From the NCBI GenBank assembly GCA_035373625.1, contig DAOSNS010000018.1, positions 1-64,000 of the forward strand: 64,000 bases of DNA, in the 5' to 3' direction. Numbering within the stretch: position 1 is the stretch's first letter; every line of letters begins with the position of its first letter. Both the position numbers and the translations under genes were made by a program. This DNA is from DSWT01 sp035373625 (GTDB taxonomy: Bacteria > Chloroflexota > Anaerolineae > B4-G1 > SLSP01). Shown in pieces: positions 43,666 to 52,295 of the stretch. The notes under the pieces were generated by a model. The model saw nothing but the letters and a program-made list of their open reading frames with translations. It did no database searches and was not told the origin of the DNA.

Positions 43666-43681
43666 TGTTTCACGTGAAACA
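43666..43681. other. parS: parS chromosome-partitioning site
   Basis: TGTTTCACGTGAAACA, a perfect 16-bp palindrome identical to the well-known bacterial parS sequence bound by ParB (Spo0J). It is intergenic. ParB loaded here spreads along DNA and recruits SMC and ParA to segregate the origin region. parS sites usually lie close to the replication origin. I found only this one exact copy in the window, and no parA or parB. Confidence 0.9.
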
Positions 43682-43698
43682 CTGCTATCCCTTGAGCA

Positions 43699-43815
43699 CG
43701 CGGATCTGGCGATCAACGCGGATCTGGCGATCCGCTCGAAGCGGCGGAGAAGCGCGGATCTGGCGATCCGCTCGAAGCAGTTGAGAAACGCGGATATGGC
43801 GATCCGCTCGCAGCC
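43699..43815. repeat. 36-bp palindromic array next to parS
   Basis: CGCGGATCTGGCGATCCGCT starts at 43717, 43753 and (as CGCGGATATGGCGATCCGCT) 43789, an exact 36-bp period, with a partial unit at 43699. Each unit contains a palindrome, and it is the inverse orientation of the first module of the repeat at 16656. The spacers (GAAGCGGCGGAGAAG and GAAGCAGTTGAGAAA) are only partly alike. It lies between parS and the rplI promoter. Confidence 0.85.
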
Positions 43816-43836
43816 AAAAGTCCTGCATCATGACGA

Positions 43837-43864
43837 TTGCACTTTAGCTGATTTAGGTTACTAT
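43837..43864 (+). promoter_or_regulatory. Promoter of rplI
   Basis: TTGCAC at 43837-43842 and TACTAT at 43859-43864, 16 bp apart; start codon 46 bp after the -10 box. Confidence 0.6.
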
Positions 43865-43910
43865 ACGGCTTGTAGGTGATGAAATCTGTGGGTAGATGCC
43901 AGGAGGCTAC

Positions 43911-44360
43911 ATGAAAGTTTTCTTAAAACGTGATGTCCCGGGCCTGGGAAAGGCCAACGAGGTCAAAAACGTTTCTGACGGATACGCACGGAACTTCCTT
44001 TTCCCTAAAGGATTGGCGATACCGGCGACGGAGAGCCATCTCAAAGCAGCGCAGACTTTCGCAGAAACCCAGAAAGCCCGCGAGATGCGTATCCGCGAGC
44101 GCGCCCAACACCTCGCCGAACGCCTGGAAAGCACACCCTTGAAATTCAAGGCCAAAGCCGGCGAAACCGGACGACTGTATGGCTCCATAACGTCTGCCGA
44201 TATTGCCACAACCATCAATCGGGTGTTAGGGGTCGAGTTCGATAAGCACTGGCTGATCCTGGAACGCCCCCTGCGGGAGATAGGAGAACATGTCGTCGAG
44301 GCCAAACTCGAGGGCGGTGTGCGTGGGAAGGTAATCGTCATCATCGAAGCGGAGGATTGA
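43911..44360 (+). CDS. rplI: Ribosomal protein bL9
   Basis: 149 residues, the normal length. The N-terminal RNA-binding domain has MKVFLKRDVPGLGKANEVK and the VSDGYARNFLFPKGLA signature; a long helix joins the C-terminal domain (LYGSITSADIA). It binds 23S rRNA in the large subunit. The ATG has AGGAGG upstream; an upstream start is rejected. Unlike many bacteria, rpsF, ssb and rpsR are not adjacent. The stop TGA overlaps the next ATG by one base. Confidence 0.96.
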   Translation: MKVFLKRDVPGLGKANEVKNVSDGYARNFLFPKGLAIPATESHLKAAQTFAETQKAREMRIRERAQHLAERLESTPLKFKAKAGETGRLYGSITSADIATTINRVLGVEFDKHWLILERPLREIGEHVVEAKLEGGVRGKVIVIIEAED

Positions 44361-45184
44361 TGAGCGACGGGTTGGGAATCTGGTTGCGTCGCGCCCGCGA
44401 GACACGTCAAATCACCCTGGAGGATGCCGAAAAGGCGCTGCGCATCCGCCGCCGCTACCTTCAAGCGTTGGAGATGGGGGATTATACGGCGCTCCCCGGC
44501 GAAATTCAGGCGCGGGGCTTTCTGCGGAACTATGCCCGCTATCTCAATCTGCCGGTCGAGGAAGCCCTCGCCCGTTACGATGCCGAAATCCAGGGGCGCC
44601 CTATGCAACCTCGCATGCGCCCCGGCCCTGTGGAACCCAAACCTCCCATTGTGGACCGGCCTACCGTCTTTTCGCCACCGCCGACCGAAGCCGAAGAAGC
44701 GCGCGCTTCAGGGGCGCACGTTCCCGGTGTCCTGTTCCAGGTGTTGATTATCGCCCTGATTTTCTCTCTCGTCGTCGCTGCCGGGGCTTTCATCTGGCTA
44801 CAAATCGCCAGCCGCGATGCTTCCTCTGCGGTCACGCCTTCGGCCACCGTTGCAGAAACGACGGCGCCGATCATCCAGGGAACACCCACCGTACCCGCGG
44901 CCTTCCCCGCGTCTGCCGACGGCAAAATTAGCACACGCCTGGTCACCGAAGAAAATGCCTGGATCAGCGTATCGGCGGATGCTAACCTCGTCTTCCAGGG
45001 CATAGCCGCCCCGGGACAGGTCATTGAAGCAACTGCCAACGAGATGCTCCTTGTTGCCACGGGCAACGGCGGCGCCTTTCACCTCTACATTAACGGGACC
45101 GACTGGGGTCCGCTTGGCAAAACAGGCGAAATCGTCCGGCGCGCCTGGACTCCTTTCGGCGAAGTGCCCCTGGAGCAACCATGA
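44360..45184 (+). CDS. RodZ-like helix-turn-helix membrane protein
   Basis: 274 residues. N-terminal HTH_25 domain (WLRRARETRQITLEDAEKALRIRRRYLQALE ... GFLRNYARYLNLP region, residues about 5-70), a linker, one membrane helix (about 120-145) and an extracellular DUF4115-like beta domain (about 190-270). This is the layout of RodZ, which links the MreB cytoskeleton to cell-wall synthesis; no mreB is near. It overlaps rplI by one base and rimO by four, so all three are coupled. Confidence 0.85.
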   Translation: MSDGLGIWLRRARETRQITLEDAEKALRIRRRYLQALEMGDYTALPGEIQARGFLRNYARYLNLPVEEALARYDAEIQGRPMQPRMRPGPVEPKPPIVDRPTVFSPPPTEAEEARASGAHVPGVLFQVLIIALIFSLVVAAGAFIWLQIASRDASSAVTPSATVAETTAPIIQGTPTVPAAFPASADGKISTRLVTEENAWISVSADANLVFQGIAAPGQVIEATANEMLLVATGNGGAFHLYINGTDWGPLGKTGEIVRRAWTPFGEVPLEQP

Positions 45185-46563
45185 AGTCACGCACCATCCG
45201 CCACACGCAGGATAGAAGGGGCGAAGAACGCCCCTTTCGTTTTTACATCGCATCGCTGGGGTGTCCCAAAAACACAGTGGATTCCAGCAACATGGCCGTG
45301 CTGTTGCAACGGGCCGGTTACGAGCCAACGCTAGACCCAGACCTGGCCGACATCATCATCGTGAACACCTGTGGCTTCATCGGCCCGGCGCGTCAGGAGT
45401 CGCTGGAGACGCTGCAAGACCTGGCCGCCACCCTGCGTCCCGATCAACGATTCGTCGCCGCAGGGTGTTGGGCGCAACGCGACCCCGATACACTCCTGGA
45501 CGCCGTCCCCCAACTCGACGCGGTGATCGGCACCCGTTCCTGGAACTCGATCGTGTCGCTGGTCAAGCCGTTGCTTGAAAACCGTGAAACGGCGGGCCTC
45601 AGGCTTATCGAAGATACCCCCGTTGCCTTACCCGAAGCGGCAGAAGCGCCGGGGTATGTTATCTCCGGGAAATCGGCTTTCCTTAAAATCGCCGATGGAT
45701 GCAGCCGACAATGTGCTTTCTGCGCGATCCCGGCGATCAAAGGGCCTCACGTCAGCCGCCCCCTTGAGCGAGTTGTGGAAGATGCGCGACAGTTGCAGGC
45801 CCTGGGCGTCCTGGAAATCAACCTCATCGCGCAAGATGTGACCTACTACGGGCACGATCAGGGGGTCAAGGACGGACTGGCGCAACTCTTGGAGCAGATG
45901 GTCACTGCCATCCCCGATGTCCCGTGGATTCGCCTGCTCTATGCCTATCCGGGTTTTGTCACACCGCGCCTGATTGAGGTGATTGCACAGTCACCACAGA
46001 TTTTGCCTTACATTGACATTCCCTTACAACATGCCCACCCCGACGTCTTACGCCGCATGCGCCGGCCGACAGATGTGGATAGCGTGCGGCAGCTCATCGA
46101 GCGACTGCGCGCCGCCATTCCCGGCGTCGCACTGCGCACGACGTTCATCGTGGGTTTCCCCGGAGAGACGGAGAAGGAGTTCCTCACGCTGCTGGATTTC
46201 GTCAACGAAATACGCTTCGACCGCCTGGGGGTGTTCACCTACTCCCACGAGAACGGCACCGCCGCCGCACAGCTCGAGGATGATGTCCCGCAGACCGCCA
46301 AAGAAGAGCGGTATGATGCGCTGATGGTGGCGCAACAAACCATCTCACGGCGAAAAAACTTCGCGTTCGTAGGCAAACGTCTGGAGGTATTGCTCGAAGG
46401 AACCGGGAAGGGGATCACGGTAGGACGCTCTTACCGCGATGCGCCGGAAATTGATGGCCTGGTCTTGATCAAGAAAAGGGTGCGCCCCAATCGGCTCGTC
46501 ACCGTGGAAATCACCGATGCTTTGGAATACGATTTGATCGGGCGGATGGTGGAGGGGGAGTAG
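45181..46563 (+). CDS. rimO: Ribosomal protein uS12 methylthiotransferase RimO
   Basis: 460 residues. It adds a methylthio group to the conserved Asp of ribosomal protein S12 using two [4Fe-4S] clusters and SAM. The N-terminal domain has the three auxiliary-cluster Cys in IASLGCPKNTVDS, IVNTCGFI and AAGCWAQ. The radical SAM motif is DGCSRQCAFCAIP. The C-terminus is a TRAM domain. SLGCPKN..DS separates it from MiaB. The N-terminal 20 residues before FYIASLGC are basic and unusual. Coupled to the RodZ-like gene by an ATGA overlap. Confidence 0.95.
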   Translation: MKSRTIRHTQDRRGEERPFRFYIASLGCPKNTVDSSNMAVLLQRAGYEPTLDPDLADIIIVNTCGFIGPARQESLETLQDLAATLRPDQRFVAAGCWAQRDPDTLLDAVPQLDAVIGTRSWNSIVSLVKPLLENRETAGLRLIEDTPVALPEAAEAPGYVISGKSAFLKIADGCSRQCAFCAIPAIKGPHVSRPLERVVEDARQLQALGVLEINLIAQDVTYYGHDQGVKDGLAQLLEQMVTAIPDVPWIRLLYAYPGFVTPRLIEVIAQSPQILPYIDIPLQHAHPDVLRRMRRPTDVDSVRQLIERLRAAIPGVALRTTFIVGFPGETEKEFLTLLDFVNEIRFDRLGVFTYSHENGTAAAQLEDDVPQTAKEERYDALMVAQQTISRRKNFAFVGKRLEVLLEGTGKGITVGRSYRDAPEIDGLVLIKKRVRPNRLVTVEITDALEYDLIGRMVEGE

Positions 46564-46585
46564 GAAAGAGAAGGGGGGAATCTCC

Positions 46586-47248
46586 CTACGCCTCAACCCC
46601 AACGCGCCTGACGATTTCAAGTAGTTCGCTCGTCATCATGGCGGTCGCCCCCCAGATGTGATACGCTCCGATGTGATAGCTGGGAAAGGACTTCGTCTGC
46701 CCGTTCACCTCGCGCACGCAACAATCTACCGTGGATGGATCGAGCAAGGTCCGCAGTGGCACCGCCAGCACTTCCGCGACTTCCTGGACGTTCGGGAACA
46801 GCTTCGGCGGGCGGGGTATCCAGCCAACAAAAGGATACACCATATTGCGGCTTGACGCGATATATATCCAGGTCAACGGTCCTAAAATGCGCACTTCGGC
46901 GGGATCAAGTCCCAGTTCTTCCTGCGTTTCGCGCAGCGCCGTTTGCGTCAAGGTGATGTCGCTTTCCTCCCTACCACCGCCCGGAAAGCTCACCTGCCCA
47001 CCGTGATGCGCCAAGCGCGCGGGGCGCAATGTAAAGAGCAGCGCCACGCCCTCCGGCGAAGGATGGAGCAACGCCAGCACCGCCGATTGGCGCGGCGTTT
47101 CTCCGGCAGCCGGCGTCCAGATGCGGTTTGCCGCGGACATCTTCTGCTGGGCCGCCACACCCGGTAGAGGGGTCTTGGTGAGCACCGCTTCCAGCAAGCC
47201 CACGAATTCGTCCGGTTGATCCAACAATTCGTTTCCCATACCGCCCAT
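46586..47248 (-). CDS. Nudix hydrolase, CoA-pyrophosphatase (NudL)-like
   Basis: 220 residues. The LAHHGGQVSFPGGGREESD block followed by RETQEELGL combines the UPF0035 motif with the Nudix box, typical of enzymes that cleave coenzyme A to acyl-pantetheine phosphate and 3',5'-ADP. A second in-frame ATG three codons in is possible. It is convergent with rimO and divergent from the glycosidase gene. Confidence 0.87.
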   Translation of the reverse strand: MGGMGNELLDQPDEFVGLLEAVLTKTPLPGVAAQQKMSAANRIWTPAAGETPRQSAVLALLHPSPEGVALLFTLRPARLAHHGGQVSFPGGGREESDITLTQTALRETQEELGLDPAEVRILGPLTWIYIASSRNMVYPFVGWIPRPPKLFPNVQEVAEVLAVPLRTLLDPSTVDCCVREVNGQTKSFPSYHIGAYHIWGATAMMTSELLEIVRRVGVEA

Positions 47249-47372
47249 TATAACCGCCGCCCCTTATCGAGCAACCCAGGGCTATCGCATTTGGCCGCTT
47301 CCGGCAACTGAATATGGCCTGGGGCCGGAGAAACCGGTAGCCAGCCTATCAAGACTTTTGTAGCCGCTAAGG

Positions 47373-47378
47373 TATAAT
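47373..47378 (+). promoter_or_regulatory. TATAAT box before the GH-A glycosidase
   Basis: Perfect -10 box 16 bp before the start codon; no good -35 box or ribosome site, so the leader would be about ten bases. Confidence 0.45.
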
Positions 47379-47394
47379 AAACGTCAAACAAATT

Positions 47395-48546
47395 ATGGAC
47401 AAGTTACGCGATAACATACGGCATATAGCTGTAAGGAGACGTCCATACTGGCGCTGGGTGGTCCTGGTGATTATGGTCATGGTGGGCGTTCAGCCGCTTC
47501 GCATGGAGGTGAAGTTGCCTCCACAGCAATACGTGCAAACGTCCAATCCCAAGGTCGGCGTCCACACGCGCTTGACGGATGAAGTGGAAGAATGGAAGAT
47601 ACAAACTTCGCTGGCGATGGTGCGTGAGATGGGCGCGCCGTGGATCGTCGAATACTTCCCCTGGGCCTATATAGAACCGGCGCAGGGGCATTTTGATTGG
47701 GCACACAGCGACATGGTGATCCGTCACGCACGCAACCAGGGGTTGACGATCATCGCCCGCCTGGGGATGATACCGGCCTGGGCGCGCCCCGATCCCCAGA
47801 AACAGGCAACGACAGATACGTATCTCGACGACGAACACTATGCCGATTTTGCCGCTTTCGTCGCAGCTTTTGTCGGTCGGTATCAAGAAGAGATCCGACA
47901 CATCATCATCTTGAACGAGCCAAACCTGAGCTTTGAATGGGGGTTTCGTCCGGTAGACCCGGCCGCTTATACCGATCTCCTGCGTGTCGTGTATCCTGCC
48001 GCACATACTGCTCATTCGGACATCGTCGTGTTGGGCGGCGCGCTCGCCCCCACGCTGGAGCCACAGGGAAGCCCTGCCGGAATGAACGATTTGCTCTACT
48101 TGAAAGGCATGTATGCTGCCGGCGCCGCGCCTTATTTCGATGCGCTGGCGGCCCATGCCTACGGATTGGGCTTTGCGCCGGATATGCCGCCCGATCCCGA
48201 GATCATCAATTTTCGCCGGGTGGAATTACTGCGGGAGATTATGGACGCCAACGGTGATAACGCAAAGCCGATCTACGTGACGGAAGCCGGCTGGAATGAC
48301 CATCCCCGCTGGACATGGGCCGTCAAACCGGGGAAACGCATTCAGTACACGCTGGATGCCTACACCTGGGCAGCAGAACGCTGGTCGTGGTGCCCGGTGG
48401 TGGCGATGTGGATGTTCCGCACGCCTATGTTGCTACGCAATTACCAGGATTACTACGCCTTCGTGACACCCGAATTTCAACCCCGGCTGATTTATACCGC
48501 CGTGCAGGTGTATACCGGCAACGCGGACGGCAGCACGGCGCCATAA
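47395..48546 (+). CDS. Membrane-anchored clan GH-A glycoside hydrolase
   Basis: 383 residues. A basic N-terminus and one hydrophobic helix (about 19-35) anchor or export it. The rest is a TIM barrel of clan GH-A: acid/base E175 in IILNEPN and nucleophile E297 in YVTEAGW, with YFPWAYIEPAQGHFDW near the start as in GH39/GH5-like enzymes. It would cleave glycosidic bonds outside the cell; the substrate is not evident. It is followed by a sugar-binding lipoprotein gene. Confidence 0.83.
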   Translation: MDKLRDNIRHIAVRRRPYWRWVVLVIMVMVGVQPLRMEVKLPPQQYVQTSNPKVGVHTRLTDEVEEWKIQTSLAMVREMGAPWIVEYFPWAYIEPAQGHFDWAHSDMVIRHARNQGLTIIARLGMIPAWARPDPQKQATTDTYLDDEHYADFAAFVAAFVGRYQEEIRHIIILNEPNLSFEWGFRPVDPAAYTDLLRVVYPAAHTAHSDIVVLGGALAPTLEPQGSPAGMNDLLYLKGMYAAGAAPYFDALAAHAYGLGFAPDMPPDPEIINFRRVELLREIMDANGDNAKPIYVTEAGWNDHPRWTWAVKPGKRIQYTLDAYTWAAERWSWCPVVAMWMFRTPMLLRNYQDYYAFVTPEFQPRLIYTAVQVYTGNADGSTAP

Positions 48547-48566
48547 TCTATTCTATTGCGTAAATC

Positions 48567-48599
48567 CTATAACGCTCAAACGGATTTTTCATAGGGAGG
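48567..48599 (+). repeat. ACGYTCAAACG leader repeat before the binding lipoprotein
   Basis: TAACGCTCAAACGGATTTTT followed by CATAGGGAGG, matching the leader block of the PA14 gene. Confidence 0.6.
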
Positions 48600-48605
48600 C
48601 CATAC

Positions 48606-49901
48606 GTGAAAAGCCTACACTTAAGCCTGACAGGGATATTGCTCACCATGCTGCTCGGCGGGTGTGCAGGCTGGGGCATATCCCCCATAACACCGATGCC
48701 TGCGCCCACCGAAACGCCGACCCCTACGCCTGAACCCACCCCCACGCCCACCTCCACGCCCTTGCCCGGCATGATTATGTTGACGCTCTGGGTCCCCGAT
48801 TTCCTCAACCCCTACGAAGACGCGACGGGTGCGGCAGTTTTCCATGAACAACTGGCGGCCTTTTCGGTGATCCAACCGGATATTCAAGTGCAGATCATTG
48901 TAAAAAAATCTACAGGAACAGGCGGCTTATACAATATGTTAAGCAAAGCCTACGATGTTGCGCCCTCCGTCGTGCCAGACTTGATCATCCTCAACCCCTA
49001 CGACCTCCAGACAGCCGCTAAAGCGGGCTACTTGCGCCCCATAAACATCAACCCACTCAAGGCAAAGGAATTCTTTTCGTTTGCCTGGATGCCGGATTCA
49101 ACCATTACCGCCACTTACGGCATCCCCTATGTCGTGCAGGCCGATCACACCGTCTACCGACAAGGGGTATCTGCCACCCCGCCCTTCTCGTGGACCGATG
49201 TGCTGACAAACGGATACACGCTGCTTTTCCCGGCCGCGCCGACCGATGGGCTGGCGAACGATGCGCTGTTGGCGGCTTACCTGGGGGTCGGCGGCACCGT
49301 CGCCGATGAGAGCGGCAGGCCCAAACTCGACCGTCAGGCATTGGAACAAGTTTACCGTTTCTTCGCCGAAATGAAGAGCCGTAATCTGATCAATACTGAG
49401 CGTGCCTTGAGTCTGGCCGATGCCGGCGCATGCTGGCAAACTTACCAACAAGACATCGGCAAATTGAGCGTCGTCCCTGCCGGCGAATATTGGGCGAATC
49501 CACCGAAAGGGAGCCTCCCCGGCTGGATGCCGACACCGACCGGTCAACCGATTGCCATCGGCCATGTCTGGTATATGGCGTTAGTGAGCCGGGACCCTTT
49601 CCGTCAAAAGGCCGCGCTCAAGCTGCTCGAATGGCTGACCGCGCCGGAACAAATCGCCGATTTGACCCGCGCCACACGCCTGTTGCCGGCGCAATATGAT
49701 GCTATCACCTTATGGGGGATGTTGCCGGAACAAACGACCTTTCTGACGCACCTGCTCGAAAGCACCGTGCTCAGTCCACCGCCGGCCATAGATGCGCCGG
49801 TACGCCGCGCCCTGCAAGCCGGGCTTACCGCCATCCTGCGGGGTGATGTGGAAACGCCGGAAGAAGCCGCGACTTACGCGCTGACGAACCTGCGTCCGTA
49901 G
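48606..49901 (+). CDS. Extracellular solute-binding lipoprotein (sugar ABC type)
   Basis: 431 residues. Lipobox LLGGC, then a 35-residue Thr-Pro linker and a family 1 solute-binding fold with LTLWVPDFLNP, YGIPYVVQADHTVYRQ and KLLEWLTAPEQ. The permease and ATPase genes of a transporter are absent nearby. The start is GTG with GGGAGG upstream. It probably serves an oligosaccharide importer encoded elsewhere, or acts as a surface sugar sensor. Confidence 0.85.
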   Translation: MKSLHLSLTGILLTMLLGGCAGWGISPITPMPAPTETPTPTPEPTPTPTSTPLPGMIMLTLWVPDFLNPYEDATGAAVFHEQLAAFSVIQPDIQVQIIVKKSTGTGGLYNMLSKAYDVAPSVVPDLIILNPYDLQTAAKAGYLRPININPLKAKEFFSFAWMPDSTITATYGIPYVVQADHTVYRQGVSATPPFSWTDVLTNGYTLLFPAAPTDGLANDALLAAYLGVGGTVADESGRPKLDRQALEQVYRFFAEMKSRNLINTERALSLADAGACWQTYQQDIGKLSVVPAGEYWANPPKGSLPGWMPTPTGQPIAIGHVWYMALVSRDPFRQKAALKLLEWLTAPEQIADLTRATRLLPAQYDAITLWGMLPEQTTFLTHLLESTVLSPPPAIDAPVRRALQAGLTAILRGDVETPEEAATYALTNLRP

Positions 49902-49904
49902 ATA

Positions 49905-51245
49905 ATGACACTCAAAGAAGACCTCCTGCGTATCCAAAACGCGGCATTGCGAGCGGTTGATCCACAGCCTGCCGTCGCGCGGGTCCTTGCCCGTGAAGGC
50001 AGCGTGGTGCACCTGGCCGATCACGTTTGGAACCTCGATGCCGTTGAACGGGTGCTGCTCATCGCGGCGGGGAAGGCCGCCGTCCCCATGGCAGAAGCGG
50101 CCGTGAAGATCGTCGGTGACGCTTTGCGCGCCGGCATTGTCGTGACCAAGTACGGCCATGCCGCCGACCACACGCTACCGGATTCCATCCACGTTGTGGA
50201 AGCCGGACATCCCGTCCCCGACGCGGCAGGGTTGGCCGGCGCCGAAAGCATCGTGGCTCTGCTAGAGACGACAACGGCACGGGATCGGTTGTTGGTGTTG
50301 TTATCGGGTGGCGCCTCGGCGCTGCTGCCCGCACCTGTGGCGGGCGTTTCGCTGGCCGACCTGCAAACCGTCACCGACGCCCTCTTGCGAGCCGGCGCTA
50401 CCATCGGCGAGATCAACGCCGTGCGCAAACACCTCTCGCGACTCGGCGGGGGACAACTGGCGCGACTCGCACACCCGGCCCCCGTCGTTGCCCTGATCCT
50501 CTCGGACGTGGTCGGCGATCCACCGGACGTCATCGCCTCTGGCCCCACCGCCCCCGACCCGACAACTTACGCCACTGCCGCGACCGTGCTGGCGCGCTAC
50601 CACCTGGCGGATGCCATGCCCCATCCCGTGCGGGAACACCTGGAACAAGGCATTGCCGGACGCATCGCGGAGACCCCCAAACCCGACGATCCGCTCTTCA
50701 ACAACGTCACCAACATCATCATCGGGTCCAACCGCATAGCCGCGCTGGCGGCGGTCGCCGAGGCAGAACGATTGGGCTACCACTCACTGCTCCTCACGAC
50801 GTTTATGGAAGGCGAAGCCCGCGAGGTCGCTAAGGTCACGGCGGCCCTGGCGAAGAGCGTCTGCGCGTATGGCGAGCCGCTACACCCGCCGGCGTGTCTT
50901 GTATGGGGGGGAGAAACAACGGTGACGGTGCGCGGCCACGGGAAAGGAGGGCGCAATCAAGAATTGGCGTTGGCGGCAGCCCTGGCTTTGGAGGGATGGC
51001 CGGGCGTGGGATTGCTGGCCCTGGCAACCGACGGGACAGATGGCCCCACCGATGCTGCGGGGGCAATGATTGACGGTCAAACCATGTCGCGCGCCCGCGC
51101 GGCCGGATGGGATCCCGCAGCGGCACTGGCCGACAACAATGCCTATCCGCTGCTCGATGCGGTCGGCGCACTTCTCCGCACCGGCCCGACAGGGACAAAC
51201 GTGAACGATATTGTCGTCTTACTGCTGACTTGCCCTTTTACCTGA
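49905..51245 (+). CDS. Glycerate 2-kinase (MOFRL family)
   Basis: 446 residues. It phosphorylates D-glycerate to 2-phosphoglycerate. Family marks are LLIAAGKAAVPMAEAA, LLSGGASALLPAP, INAVRKHLSRLGGG, LSDVVGDPPDVIASGPT, and in the C-terminal MOFRL domain GGETTVTVRGHGKGGRNQE and ATDGTDGPTDAAGA. It follows the binding-protein gene by three bases. Such kinases feed glycerate from sugar-acid or serine breakdown into glycolysis. Confidence 0.93.
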   Translation: MTLKEDLLRIQNAALRAVDPQPAVARVLAREGSVVHLADHVWNLDAVERVLLIAAGKAAVPMAEAAVKIVGDALRAGIVVTKYGHAADHTLPDSIHVVEAGHPVPDAAGLAGAESIVALLETTTARDRLLVLLSGGASALLPAPVAGVSLADLQTVTDALLRAGATIGEINAVRKHLSRLGGGQLARLAHPAPVVALILSDVVGDPPDVIASGPTAPDPTTYATAATVLARYHLADAMPHPVREHLEQGIAGRIAETPKPDDPLFNNVTNIIIGSNRIAALAAVAEAERLGYHSLLLTTFMEGEAREVAKVTAALAKSVCAYGEPLHPPACLVWGGETTVTVRGHGKGGRNQELALAAALALEGWPGVGLLALATDGTDGPTDAAGAMIDGQTMSRARAAGWDPAAALADNNAYPLLDAVGALLRTGPTGTNVNDIVVLLLTCPFT

Positions 51246-51299
51246 GTGCGGTATGATTGGGAACATTAGTTCATTCTAAATAAGAATTGGCATCATTCT

Positions 51300-52295
51300 A
51301 TGGGGAGACAACATTTCCTGGTCACGGGCGGAGCGGGGTTCATCGGATCACATCTTGTGGATGCGTTGTTGGAAGCGAAACAGGCCGTCACCGTGCTGGA
51401 TGACCTTTCGGTCGGTAAAGAACAAAATATTGCACACCACTTCGCCCATCCCGATTTTCGTTTCGTCAAAGGCTCCATCCTCGACAAATCCCTGGTTGAA
51501 CAACTCGTCGCTGCCGTAGATGGCGTTTTCCATCTGGCGGCGGTCGTCGGCGTGAAGTACGTCGTCGAGGACCCTTTGCACGGTATGCAGGTGAACGTCA
51601 GGGGCACGGAGACGGTTCTCGAAGCGGCACTCAAACGCGGGTGCAAAGTCGTGCTGGCTTCGAGTTCCGAGACCTACGGCAAATCGCCCCAGGTGCCGTT
51701 TTCGGAAGAAGACAACTCCTTACTTGGGGCCACTTCCATCCCCCGCTGGTCTTACGCCGTCTCCAAGCTGCTGGATGAGCATCTGGCCTTCGCCTACTAT
51801 CGCCAAAACGGGCTGCCGACGGTGGCCGTGCGTTACTTCAACGCCTACGGGCCGCGACTCGATCCGCGTGGCTACGGCAGCGTCATTGCGCGGTTCATCA
51901 ACCAGGCGCTCGACGGGGGGCCTATCACCATCTATGGGGATGGGGAACAAACGCGCGCATTCACCTTCGTCAAAGACACGGTGCGCGGCACCATCGCCGC
52001 GATGGAACGCGCGGAGAGCGCAGGACTGACGTTCAACATCGGTAATCCGCGCGAAATCACAATGAACCGGTTAGCGCGTTTGATCCAGGAAGGGCTGGGA
52101 GCAGAGGTGGAGATCGTCCACGTGCCCTTTGCCGAGGCCTACGGCCCAGATTTTGAGGACACCCCGCGGCGTCTGCCCGACGTCCGCCGTGCCAAAGAGA
52201 GGCTTGGGTTCGAGGCAACCATCCCTCTGGAAGAAGGGTTGTACCAGACTATTCTGTGGTTTAAGGAGCATCGTCATGAGTTCATCCCGACTTAG
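51300..52295 (+). CDS. NAD-dependent sugar epimerase/dehydratase
   Basis: 331 residues of the extended SDR family. NAD motif TGGAGFIGSH, catalytic YAVSK with the Ser in ASSSETYG, and RYFNAYGPR. It acts on nucleotide sugars, most likely UDP-glucose, UDP-glucuronate or a related compound, in the cytoplasm. The following genes (polymer ligase, WecA/TagO) place it in envelope polysaccharide synthesis. Its end overlaps the next gene by 20 bases. Confidence 0.9.
   Translation: MGRQHFLVTGGAGFIGSHLVDALLEAKQAVTVLDDLSVGKEQNIAHHFAHPDFRFVKGSILDKSLVEQLVAAVDGVFHLAAVVGVKYVVEDPLHGMQVNVRGTETVLEAALKRGCKVVLASSSETYGKSPQVPFSEEDNSLLGATSIPRWSYAVSKLLDEHLAFAYYRQNGLPTVAVRYFNAYGPRLDPRGYGSVIARFINQALDGGPITIYGDGEQTRAFTFVKDTVRGTIAAMERAESAGLTFNIGNPREITMNRLARLIQEGLGAEVEIVHVPFAEAYGPDFEDTPRRLPDVRRAKERLGFEATIPLEEGLYQTILWFKEHRHEFIPT

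Noticed and set aside
43699..43815. CRISPR-like array with 36-bp period
   Set aside because: The unit is itself a palindrome plus a short, partly conserved spacer of about 15 bp; there are only three full units and no cas genes.
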